A stretch of 18,136 bases of DNA. Origin: Liolophura sinensis (Eukaryota; Mollusca; Polyplacophora; Chitonida; Chitonidae). The position numbers and the translations under genes were made by a program. Location: assembly GCF_032854445.1 (NCBI RefSeq), contig NW_027018101.1, positions 1-18,136 of the forward strand, in the 5' to 3' direction. The notes beneath the pieces were generated by a model. The model searched no databases. It had not been told where the DNA came from and saw nothing but the letters and a program-made list of their open reading frames with translations. Position 1 is the stretch's first letter; each line of letters begins with the position of its first letter. Positions 10,621 through 18,136 of the stretch are shown here, in pieces.

Positions 10621-10730
10621 GATGTAAGATGACACCGTCTCGCCATATTACCCTGAAAGCGTTTAATGGAATATTCCTCACGCACTGTAGTTTTTGTAGC
10701 AATAACTTCATTTAACTTCACTTATGTATT

Positions 10731-10897
10731 TTCATTTTTTGACTGATGTATTACACCGCACTCAAGCACATTCTCTTTTTCCACGGTGGCTGGAATTATG
10801 GTGAAAGGAAACCAGGCAGAGCCCTGGGGAACCCACGACCATCCACGACCGTCGGTGGCAGACCTTCCCAAGTACTTCACGGAAAGGAAGCCAATGA
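10731..10897 (-). repeat. 5'-truncated SINE copy
   Basis: The sequence runs from a T-rich tail through 'gatgtattacaccgcactcaag', 'ggctggaattatggtgaaag', 'gcagagccctggggaaccca' and 'ggcagaccttcccaagtact' to 'aggaagcca', where the match stops before the tRNA-like head. The orientation is the same as the copy at 1-194. A 60-codon minus frame here (10762-10944) is a by-product of the SINE. Confidence 0.8.
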
Positions 10898-11168
10898 CTT
10901 ATGACGGTCTTTGAAATCGTCATGCAACATATATGATCTAGCAAATGCTAATATGCGAAACATGTACACGTTCATTTAGTGTTATCCAAGTAGGAACAAT
11001 GTCAAACTATGTTTTCTTGTCGTTAAGTTGATAAGGAATTGCTAGAAATTGTGCCATTGTCTTACATTGTGTCAAAATCAATCAAAGAAACGCCATTTCG
11101 AGAGTACACAAATTTGAGTCATGAGATTTGAAAGCATGAACTCGATATTTCTGAGCATATTATAACGA

Positions 11169-11438
11169 TCACATACGCTTTGGTTTGTAGTTAAAGGCTA
11201 AATTTCCTTTAGTGCTGGTTATATTTCTACGAATCGTTTCCTTCATTGGCTCTGGAAGACAAGCCATCGATAGATATTCAGATAACAAACGCACTTCTTC
11301 AAAGGGACGGGTTAAACGACTTTTGAAAGTATTCAAACCATCGTCATCTGTTGGCAAATCGTCTTGGTTTAAAATATTGTGCAGAGTTAACATGCATATA
11401 TCACTCCCTGTGTTACAACGGAAATCCAGTGTGTCCAT
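11169..11438 (-). CDS. unidentified 89-codon ORF, possible exon
   Basis: I do not recognise this protein. It runs from ATG at 11438 to TGA and reads like ordinary soluble protein: mixed charge, an acidic DDLPTDDD patch near residue 30, then an amphipathic RPFEEVRLLSEYL stretch and a basic C-terminus (NYKPKRM). It could instead be an internal exon: an acceptor-like 'ttgtaacacag' lies just inside the 5' end, and CCAAAGC|GTATGTG gives a donor at the 3' end, both phase 1. Immediately upstream (11442 and beyond) is a repeat beginning gagtgagtgagtgcttgggg, which may have inserted next to it. It is on the same strand as the membrane exons at 14.9-16.3 kb, but nothing links them directly. Confidence 0.35.
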   Translation of the reverse strand: MDTLDFRCNTGSDICMLTLHNILNQDDLPTDDDGLNTFKSRLTRPFEEVRLLSEYLSMACLPEPMKETIRRNITSTKGNLAFNYKPKRM

Positions 11439-11441
11439 TTT

Positions 11442-11505
11442 GAGTGAGTGAGTGCTTGGGGTTTAACGTCGTACTTGACAATTTTTCATATGACGACGAA
11501 TTGTC
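11442..11505 (+). repeat. fragment of a second repeat family
   Basis: The sequence begins 'gagtgagtgagtgcttgggg' and continues 'tttaacgtcgtacttgacaa' and 'tttttcatatgacgacga'. The pattern 'tttaacgtcgtactt.a' resembles the 'ttttacgccgtactcaa' tail block of the main SINE but has a different flank, so I treat it as a separate, related family. The end point is approximate. Confidence 0.5.
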
Positions 11506-12053
11506 CGTTTCGAGAGTGTGTGTTGAGTGTTAAGCTCAAATTCCTGAAGTATTACTGGCATGGCCACTGGTATGGCCTTTTCGAACGAGAATATATACGA
11601 ATGTCTGTTTCGAAGCATAGATTCGCTACACATTTTCATCCATAACGTGTGAAATAAACATGTAAATAAACAAGGGCGGTTCCCGAGTGCTGGAAATCAT
11701 ATTTTCTCTAACTATAAACCTGCTCGTAATAAATAAACACAAATGCAAACATCAAGTCCAACAGACACCAAAGTACCTTCGTAAGTATGCCAAACTGTGA
11801 TTATTACATACATAATATGACGCTCATAATAGGGAAGAATAGTACGAGAGACAAACCTACAATGTACGTGAAACCATAAGATACATGTACATTTAAGCCT
11901 TTAATTGTTGATTTCCAGCAGGTATATTTCCGTTGCACATTTTGTAATATCAGGTGGTTTCTCATTTACTGTTTTTTTTTATTAGTTTTTTTTTTATGTA
12001 AGATCTTTGTTGTCCTATTTTGATATTCGTTGGAAAAATATCTTTGTTTCTTT
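11506..12053. other. no gene recognised
   Basis: This is AT-rich sequence with T-runs near 11970-11996. A 65-codon + frame (11448-11645) overlaps the repeat and is not convincing. Confidence 0.45.
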
Positions 12054-12160
12054 AAATTTATTTATTTATTCATTTATTTATTTATTCATTTCATTTTTGT
12101 TTTAAGCCGTACTCAAGAATATTTCACTTCTACGACGACGGCCAGCACAGACACTCAGAC
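12054..12160 (-). repeat. 5'-truncated SINE copy with (ATTT)n tail
   Basis: A run of ATTT/ATTC units (12056-12096) is followed by 'ttttaagccgtactcaagaa' and 'tatttcacttctacgacgac', matching the tail side of the copy at 1-194. Beyond 'ggccagca' the core is replaced by diverged sequence. The orientation is minus. Confidence 0.75.
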
Positions 12161-13912
12161 AAACGGACAGCACTAATACCGGTTTACTTTTGGAATTTAG
12201 TCTCATACACCATGTGAGTGCCTTCACTGAAGTAGAACGATCCAGGGCAAACCGTCTATCAAATGTTGTAATGCATAGTCCACATAAATCATGGTATTTA
12301 AGCTGTAGTATGCCACAGGCGTGTCATAAGAGCTCTTCAGTTAAGAGTGCACCTTAGCCTTACCTAAGCTACCCGGAGATCTATACCGAATCACCGTAGC
12401 GTGGACTTTGTTCCATTTACTTCGTGTTAGGTCACGACAGGTTGTAGTGATACCTGTGCTTTGGAGTGAGGAAGGATTAAATCATTGGCGCAAGCTTACA
12501 AAACCTGAGACGGTCTATTGATCCTTCATACCAAAGGTTGTGTGCGAAAATTCATGTAGTCTGAAAATGCTTGTTATTTCTCCCTGGACTCCCTGAATTG
12601 ACAGTTACTATGACTACACCGACTTTAAACGACAACCTTGTTCTAGTTAGGACGTACGGACAGGGTTAGTCGTGGATTCGAACGTACCTCACAGTAGATG
12701 AAAACAAGCACTTCTAGTATATATGCACAGTCACGCTTCAAAAGACCGACACGTTTCACAAGAGGCCGGTACAAAACAGGTCGGGCCGAGCTATATGCTG
12801 ATGACAGACATAGCCTGAATTCGCAGAACTCCATTATTGCTTTCATATGGAAGATATGAATGGAAGACATATTGTCGATGTGACCCGCATGACGCAGGTG
12901 TTCGTTAGTATACGTTCCCTGTATGTAGTTGCATGGTTTGTAACATATACTATCCCTGTGTCTCCCTGTTTCTATGGTAACCCTGAAGCTCACTAGGAAC
13001 TAGTATCTGGCGAAACAAGAATATATGGACATGAACAAAATGATAAACATTGATAAAATGAGCGTTTCTTTTATATGATTTATTACCTACAAATCCAAGG
13101 CAAATAAACAACTTTCACACAATAGTCACTGAGTGTTAAACTATTCATAATATACACCGAGAACTAATGATAACACATGCCAAAAGATAAGAGTCAAACT
13201 CGAACACATTCACATAGTTGCTGCAATATGCGTGTCATCATTTTGTGCTTAACAGAAATATTGGATATGTAAAACCGTGCCAAACAGTTAAAATATAAAT
13301 AAATGTCTGAATTGTCTGTTGTCATAATATATTTGAACTGCACAGAAAAATCACGCAGACACCAGAGAACATTCGTAATGGTTAGTATTCTTAAAATCCA
13401 AACACCAAAATATTTATCTCCTGTTTCATTTCTTTTTCTCAATTAACTATATCTCTATGTAAATAATAAGCTGAATAGATTTACTGATTGTGGATGAATA
13501 TATATTCCTCACAATTTCCACCAAAACTTCTGCTACGAGCTTTCCAAACATTTGTTATTTTCATATTCGTGGATAACATAAAGCCTACTGCAAATACCGA
13601 ATATGAACAAGAAATAATGTGGACAATATCTATGCAGACATCAGACCCTCTACTCTGTTCCCGAGAATGACGTGGTTGATTATAGAGAGATATTCACATA
13701 CCATTCAGGGTCATTTTTGACCAAAAATGACCAGGATAATTTGGCTTAAATTACAGTCAAGCACTGAAGAGCTCACACCATTGCAGGGTAAACATCACCT
13801 CTCTACTTATTACCTAACTTACACAGCATCTGGACAACTCTGAATGTATTGCATTGTGTTTTTTCTCAAACCCAAAGATGTCAATCGTAAATGCAATACA
13901 CCCCGTTCAAGT
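12161..13912. other. no gene recognised; one B-box-like site
   Basis: Minus frames at 12643-12993 (116 codons) and 13194-13442 (82 codons) have no recognisable domain. On the minus strand CGTTCGAATCC near 12675-12686 matches a pol III B box, but I see no A box at the right distance, so it may be an old SINE trace or chance. Confidence 0.45.
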
Positions 13913-14145
13913 CTACTCTACTGTTAGCTGTATTCTACAAAGCCAGTTGTAAAGATTATCCCAGATAAAGAGTGGAACAGATGCAATCCCAGATGCCAAA
14001 GAAACAGAAAAGGCGCAGGTAACACTATGTATGCCGGGACGCCAAAGCACAACAAAAACACAACAATATGGTGCATCCAGAATACACTTCTCAGAAATAA
14101 ATTGATAAAATTCCTTCTTCACAGCTTTTCGCATATCTTTTACCA
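13913..14145 (-). CDS. possible 3' terminal exon of the membrane-protein gene
   Basis: An acceptor-like 'cgcttatctgcag' is followed by an open frame of 76 codons ending in TAG. With a phase-1 acceptor the split codon would be G|TG (Val), so it could follow either of the two symmetric transmembrane exons (15904-16002 or 15364-15501). The first residues are basic (VKDMRKAVKKEFYQF), as expected just inside a membrane. The second half is hydrophobic and Cys/Trp-containing (APYCCVFVVLWRPG; SLASGIASVPLFIW), which is odd for a cytoplasmic tail and weakens the call. No AATAAA follows within about 400 bases. A chance frame is a real alternative. Confidence 0.25.
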
Positions 14146-14291
14146 CTGCAGATAAGCGAACACCACAATGGGGGACAAGATTATATCATCTGAAATAAAC
14201 GAACATTCGCCAAAACTCTCAAAGGTACAGGTTCTTTATCTTACTACATAATTCGCTTCAACTCATCGGTATATACACAGCAGTCACCGCG

Positions 14292-14367
14292 CAAACGTTT
14301 TGGTTGACTTTCGAGGGGCTTGTCTTTCGTCATAGCTTTGTACTACATTTGAAGATCTGCACCTTTA
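14292..14367 (-). CDS. speculative alternative cytoplasmic-tail exon
   Basis: If the third transmembrane exon splices at CG|GTAGGT (phase 2), joining at 'aaaggtgcag|A' restores frame and adds SSNVVQSYDERQAPRKSTKT plus FAR and a TGA stop. The composition (basic, Ser/Thr-rich, one Tyr) suits a short cytoplasmic tail. The acceptor has almost no pyrimidine tract, so this is a weak proposal, recorded because the phase matches. Confidence 0.15.
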
Positions 14368-14832
14368 TGGCTATTCAGCTCCCATGTCCTCTAATGTTCC
14401 AGGTTTCGTCTAGATGTTCAGGATGCTTCGTTTGTTGACAACATCTCTTTATCATTCTCTTTCCTTATCATTTGGTTGTCAATGCTTCCAGAAAAATAAA
14501 TGATAAAGAAACGAATGCAGTTAATACATGGGAAAATGATGGGCAAACCTGAAGTCGTCAGATAACGTGTGAGATAAATAAAGAATGACCACTGCAATAC
14601 CTAAGTATAGTACATACATTTGTCAAATGCATATCACTTAGATGATGCAGGGTAAATTCTTTCCCTTGCTGGAGAAAGGCATTAAAATGTGACAAGTGTA
14701 TATATCCTAGCTGTAAACAATTGTACATGTAAATACACTGACTGCTCCTGGGTAAAATCATCATCCTATTTAATGTATACAAGAACTGATTTTCCAAAGA
14801 TGTGTGAAGCAAAGCTAGCTGAGAAATTTCAC

Positions 14833-14838
14833 TTTATT
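14833..14838 (-). promoter_or_regulatory. AATAAA polyadenylation signal candidate
   Basis: AATAAA on the minus strand lies about 30 nt after the in-frame TAG (14870-14868) that closes the third transmembrane exon. The distance would allow a very short 3' UTR. The hexamer is common in AT-rich DNA, so position is the only support. Confidence 0.35.
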
Positions 14839-14867
14839 AAAAACTTAATACGCATATGATTGTTTAC

Positions 14868-14974
14868 CTACCGTGCAATAAATAACGATGCAACAATAAA
14901 CGCAACTCCAGCTAGTGCAAACAAGACTATGCCGGAAATCCCCAGTCCTGATATGCCTGAAGCTGATTTTGATT
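14868..14974 (-). CDS. transmembrane exon 3, possible terminal exon
   Basis: After the acceptor 'tgttattacag' the exon opens in phase 1 (two bases, then TCA) and encodes a Ser/Gly-rich lead (SKSASGISGLG) and a membrane helix, ISGIVLFALAGVAFIVASLF, ending IAR. Two ends are possible. Reading through gives TAG at once, so the protein would stop one Arg after Ala, with an AATAAA nearby. Alternatively the donor ACG|GTAGGT (exon end 14872) leaves the frame in phase 2. The exon parallels the two upstream transmembrane exons in acceptor phase and in helix polarity. I do not recognise the protein family. Confidence 0.55.
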
Positions 14975-15134
14975 CTGTAATAACATAGGAGAATGTTAAG
15001 AAATCCCTACTAGCGTTTCCCTGAAGTGGTTCGTCTTACTTTCAGGTATTTTTCAGCTAAATTAAGCTGTACATAGTATACTTAACATTGCTTAAATAGA
15101 AGGGACATAAACAGTCCCAGTCCTTATAGGGTAA

Positions 15135-15230
15135 GAAGAATTAGGTAAAAAATATAACTCCAGTATCAGAAGTTACTCTTCTAGAATTATTTAACATGCT
15201 GATTTGTCATTACATTTCATAAACAATAAC
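15135..15230. repeat. dispersed repeat, copy C
   Basis: 'gaagaattaggtaaaaaata', 'agttactcttctagaatt' and 'catgctgatttgtcattaca' align with copies A (511-622) and B (10405-10505) in the same order and orientation. It lies in the intron between transmembrane exons 2 and 3. Confidence 0.5.
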
Positions 15231-15363
15231 ATAATAATATTGCCAAGGAAACTGACCTCTAAAACAAACAATTTTGGTTACATTTTGTAGGTAATAGGCG
15301 GATATCATGAAAATAATTGACGGGCACATTTATTTATATCATTTCGAGCATAAACTTGTTTAC

Positions 15364-15501
15364 CTATAGCGCATTGTGGTTGCCAATTTCTTAGGATCTT
15401 AAAACAACAGTTTTCTAGTTCCAATACCACCAGGATGACAACGAGCACGGACAAGCCGACAGTTGTACCTAGTGCTGCTATCACCCCGTTCCGACATGAC
15501 C
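15364..15501 (-). CDS. transmembrane exon 2 (138 nt, phase 1-1)
   Basis: The acceptor 'tccgtttag|GG' and donor 'GCTATAG|GTAAAC' bound a 138-nt exon that starts and ends in phase 1, so it can be added or skipped without shifting frame. It encodes a short SCRNG lead, a membrane helix (GVIAALGTTVGLSVLVVILV with VLEL following) and a longer inner segment, ENCCFKILRNWQPQCAI. The Cys pair right after the helix followed by Lys and Arg is a typical place for palmitoylation and fits a cytoplasmic face. Spliced after exon 1 the split codon is GGG (Gly). The frame stays open past the donor, so the exon end rests on the donor alone. Hydrophobicity and symmetric phase are seen; function is unknown. Confidence 0.65.
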
Positions 15502-15903
15502 CTAAACGGAGAATGGAAATTTTCAATCAGCAAAATGGACAGTCATGTAATATTTCACATTTATTTGTTCAGACACTGCGAACATTGTGTTACCCGTAAG
15601 ACCTCTTAGCCTGAAGATAACAGTTCCCATTTGTATCTTGATACATCGAACACATCAGGAAACATCGAAAAATCAGGAAACCATGTAGAATGTACAGTTA
15701 TGTATGGATTATACATTTAACCCTGGACATGCTGTTTTACTAACTAACTTAAGTATTAATACAAAATTCATTAATATCATATATGTCGTCCAGTTGAGAT
15801 GTACCAGTTATATTTAATTTTTAATACAGCTTTCGAAGAAACATATGACTGACATCTTTGGTAAATTTGTACGGAAATTGTGACCATCATTTGCATCATG
15901 TAC

Positions 15904-16002
15904 CTGTAACTCCTTTCTTAGTCTGAATTCTTAGAAATGTTATAGAACCCAACAGAAGGATGCAGGCTAGCACAACGACGGCAATCAGTGCACATTCTGG
16001 CT
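15904..16002 (-). CDS. transmembrane exon 1 (99 nt, phase 1-1)
   Basis: This exon has the cleanest splice sites: acceptor 'ttattgttttcag|AG' and donor 'GTTACAG|GTACAT', both phase 1. The 32 whole codons give PEC, then a helix, ALIAVVVLACILLLGSITFL, then a basic flank, RIQTKKGVT, that predicts a cytoplasmic C-terminal side. Preceded by a short Pro/Ser/Thr linker, this looks like the single membrane span of a receptor-type protein whose extracellular exons lie beyond the right edge of the window. It is too short for an ordinary ORF scan to find. The family is not recognised. Confidence 0.65.
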
Positions 16003-16283
16003 CTGAAAACAATAAAGAAAGAATATATCAATCTAAAATTGTCTTAGCGGGCGGCTTTTAGACAAAATAAGTTGAGAGCATTCAATACGGTAGCTCTTCT
16101 CTCGAAAGTATCAAAACGTTAAATATGCCACTAATTTTTCCGTTTGTTTAAATCACTTCATAAATTTACCTTAAAAATGCTCTTTTTATTTGCATTTCGT
16201 GTTATGCAAGACAGAATAACAAGAAGGTCTGGATTCAGATATGTAATATATGTATAAATCAGAGAAAATGGTAACACACATAC

Positions 16284-16298
16284 CTGGTCGTGAAGTAC
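16284..16298 (-). CDS. possible 15-nt microexon
   Basis: Between 'tttcaaattccag' and 'GTATGTG' lie 15 nt, GTACTTCACGACCAG, phase 1 at both ends, encoding TSRP plus split codons. Joined to exon 1 it would read TSRP-E-PEC before the first helix, a reasonable juxtamembrane linker. Microexons this small are easily imagined in intron sequence, so confidence is limited; the donor is good and the phase agrees with its neighbour. Confidence 0.35.
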
Positions 16299-16615
16299 CT
16301 GGAATTTGAAATGAGATTGCAATTAGAACGGAAACAACTACATACTGTTTACTGAGATACGGACTAAATAAAACATATCAATGGTATTCAACTTTTTGTT
16401 CCTAAGTATTTTACTGGAATTAACTGTAATCGGAAAGAAGAGCCATACAGAGCACTATATCAATAAAATTACACCAATGTATTGAACACAAATGTTCTCC
16501 CAAAGTGCAGAGGCACCAGGCTGACCCGCAGGTCGCGTTTAAAAATTTAAATGGAATTTGAATATTCCAGTGCATTTAAAGACAAAAACTGAAGAGTGTT
16601 TAAGCATAGTAAACG

Positions 16616-16675
16616 CCAGTAAATGTCAGAATATGCTTGCATGTACCAGTAAATGTCAGAATATGTTCATATGTA
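16616..16675. repeat. two-copy 30-bp tandem repeat
   Basis: The unit 'ccagtaaatgtcagaatatg' plus ten more bases occurs twice head to tail (16616-16645, 16646-16675). The first 20 bases are identical and there are two differences in the rest. Confidence 0.9.
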
Positions 16676-16808
16676 TGGTATCTATATTATTACAGGGTGT
16701 TACAGCTGGAAAGCTTTTGACAGACTAATAATAAAAGCTGCACATACCCTTAAAGTTTATTAAAATACACCACATACTCTAAATCTAACTATAAAAATGT
16801 GCCCATCC

Positions 16809-16892
16809 GCAATGGCATGTATGTCAATTGTGCACCCGATGCACAATCTGGGTACAACTGGTACACACAATTGTGCGGACATGCATTATTGC
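16809..16892. repeat. imperfect inverted repeat
   Basis: 16809-16833 (gcaatggcatgtatgtcaat...) and 16866-16892 (cacaattgtgcggacatgca...) are imperfect reverse complements, sharing gcaat, gcatgt and caattgtg in order, with a 32-bp spacer. A 103-codon + frame across this region (16797-17108) follows the repeats and has no domain. Confidence 0.5.
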
Positions 16893-17001
16893 CACGATAC
16901 TAGTTACCACTTGTCATACACAGCAGGCTTTTACAGAGTACCGACAGACACTAAGCAAGGGTCATCACCTGAGCTTGAGGTGTCTGATCGCTGTTATACA
17001 C

Positions 17002-17067
17002 CTGGTAAGCGGTTACATAATAGACCGAGAGCTTTAGCCCGAAGTTTATTATGTTACCGCTTACCAG
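17002..17067. repeat. 21-bp inverted repeat (hairpin)
   Basis: The left arm ctggtaagcggttacataat(a) at 17002-17022 and the right arm (t)attatgttaccgcttaccag at 17047-17067 are reverse complements with one mismatch, separated by 24 bp. A smaller hairpin (aatggcg/cgccatt, 17085-17091 and 17112-17118) follows. There is no T-run after the arms and no gene next to them. A foldback or MITE-like element is the likeliest source. Confidence 0.8.
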
Positions 17068-17118
17068 ATAGAAGATCTCAAGCGAATGGCGATAACCTTC
17101 TTACATAATGACGCCATT

Positions 17119-17401
17119 GTTCGACCGCGAGTGCTTCATCCTGCGTATTGACCAATTTCGATAGACGGTTCTTATGGCATGCATATGCTTGAAAAATAAT
17201 CTCGATTTCTAGGCAGTTTGTTTTCGTCAGATATGTACAGTATTAATGCATGTAACGCCATTCATAAAGTCATTCATTTTTAGCAAATAATTAGGTCAGT
17301 CTTAAATACTCTTAAAGTGTGTATATTTTGTTTTTATAAGTATTATTGTGGGTTTTTCATAGAGATGTAGTAGAATAGAATTTTTATATATCTGACCTTA
17401 G
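17119..17401. other. no gene recognised
   Basis: This is AT-rich sequence between the hairpins and the SINE copy. 'cgccattcataaagtc' near 17248 repeats the 'acgccatt' block of the last hairpin. Confidence 0.4.
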
Positions 17402-17525
17402 TTTATTTCTTTATTTATTTGATTGGTGTTTTACGCCGTACTCAAGAATATTTAACTTATATCACGGCAGCCAGCAGAATGGTGGGAGGAATCCGGACAG
17501 AGCCCGGTGGAAACCACGACCAACG
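17402..17525 (-). repeat. 5'-truncated SINE copy
   Basis: A 'tttatttctttatttatttg' tail is followed by 'attggtgttttacgccgtac', 'tcaagaatatttaacttat' and 'ggtgggaggaatccggacag'. The match ends after 'aaaccacgacc', before the tRNA-like head. The orientation is minus, as for the other copies. Confidence 0.85.
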
Positions 17526-17859
17526 CTTTAATACGTTGATATATGTCCAGTAGACTGTTGGGTAATAGGCAAATTTCCAGAGCCTATGAAGCGGGACCGG
17601 CCCATGTCTGTTCTGTATACTAGGAATAGTCTATCCTGTTGAGTAGTTGGCCGACAGTTTAGTGAAAGAAGCGCTTTCATTCCCCCATATTTCTGTTCAT
17701 GTTCCGTTATCTTTATGTGAATGCCTTAGTTTTATTACCCCCAAGCTTATTGATATCTGGCAACAAGACTGGGGCTCTGAAAAGGGTAGAATATTCCATA
17801 CGCATAATCCATACGTGTTTCTTACTTATAATCTTTCTTTACGTTGCCGCCACGATAAG
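17526..17859. other. no gene recognised
   Basis: This is the interval between the SINE tail and the readable LINE fragment. A 75-codon + frame (17699-17926) runs into the LINE fragment. Its last part (ATIRSLFSGYYPAMYKQ) may be the LINE protein before a frameshift; the rest is not recognisable. Confidence 0.45.
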
Positions 17860-18122
17860 ATCCTTGTTTTCAGGTTATTATCCGGCCATGTACAAACAAA
17901 TTCATATTTCGTTTCGCTCTCCATGATACAGGCCTCTGTGAGGAATGTATTGTGGAGGATAGCACTGACCACCTATTGTTACACTGTCAACGCCATACTT
18001 ATGCACGAAATTTATTTTACAGAGAATTGCGAGCTCAGCGCATTGAGAAGATTAACACAAAATGCGTTTTATGTCCCAAGAACAAACACAATAAGGTATT
18101 TCAGGCAGTTGCCTATTTTTGA
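17860..18122 (+). pseudogene. C-terminal fragment of a LINE ORF2 with a zinc-knuckle-like motif
   Basis: Reading + from about 17869 gives RFALHDTGLCEECIVEDSTD followed by HLLLHCQRHTYARNLFYREL, ending at TGA (18120-18122). The C-x2-C...H-x3-C spacing, preceded by an F-x-L-aromatic-rich lead and followed by R-N-L-F, is the pattern found near the C-terminus of many non-LTR reverse-transcriptase proteins. Upstream the frame is closed by TAA just before 17867, while the neighbouring frame reads TIRSLFSGYYP, so a frameshift is likely. Only about 80 codons are readable. The strand is opposite to the LINE at 1.3-3.4 kb, and I see no evidence that it is the same family. Confidence 0.65.
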
Positions 18123-18136
18123 AACTATAGTCTATG

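Noticed and set aside
10762-10944. 60-codon minus frame as a gene
   Set aside because: It lies mostly within the truncated SINE copy.
12643-12993. 116-codon minus frame as a gene
   Set aside because: The longest frame outside the LINE, but no domain, odd composition and overlap with a B-box-like repeat trace.
16797-17108. 103-codon + frame as a gene
   Set aside because: The frame is laid over inverted repeats, and its sequence mirrors the hairpin arms.

Overview
The window is AT-rich, intron- and repeat-dominated animal DNA with no bacterial-style gene packing. The repeats point to a mollusc, most likely a bivalve. There are several pieces of a tRNA-derived SINE whose body, read on the + strand, is the sequence around 'gattggtgttttacgccgtactcaagaatatttcac' followed by 'gtgggaggaaac(c)gg(g)cagagcccg'. 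There are also decayed non-LTR retrotransposons, a long CA microsatellite and several unassigned dispersed repeats. The species call is an inference from repeat style and was not looked up.

Layout. 1-194: SINE on the minus strand with its tRNA-like head intact, but with the second internal promoter box damaged by a deletion. 1285-3425: a dead LINE on the minus strand. Its endonuclease and reverse-transcriptase pieces can be followed in order, the catalytic core of the reverse transcriptase is deleted, and its 5' side abuts a CA repeat (3439-3518). 3.5-10.2 kb: mostly featureless, probably intronic or intergenic, with SINE-related pieces near 4.4 and 6.4 kb. 10.2-12.2 kb: 5'-truncated SINE pieces, another repeat family at 11.44 kb and one unidentified 89-codon ORF on the minus strand. 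13.9-16.3 kb: the best evidence for a host gene. 16.6-17.1 kb: a short tandem repeat and a run of inverted repeats. 17.4 kb: another SINE tail. 17.86-18.12 kb: the C-terminal end of a second LINE on the + strand.

The host gene lies on the minus strand. Its central part is three separate exons (16002-15904, 15501-15364, 14974-14872 or 14868). Each encodes one hydrophobic membrane-spanning helix, follows a phase-1 acceptor, and has a basic or Cys-rich segment on its C-terminal side. A possible 15-nt microexon lies just upstream (16298-16284). The first two exons are symmetric (1-1) and so interchangeable. The third can end in an in-frame TAG, with an AATAAA signal about 30 nt further on, or can splice onward at a different phase. 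All three helices would sit in the membrane in the same direction, so alternative use in a single-pass receptor-like protein fits better than one three-pass protein. The extracellular part would lie beyond the right edge of the window. I could not assign a family.

Everything else is repeat-derived or unassigned. Splice sites were read by eye and no searches were run.
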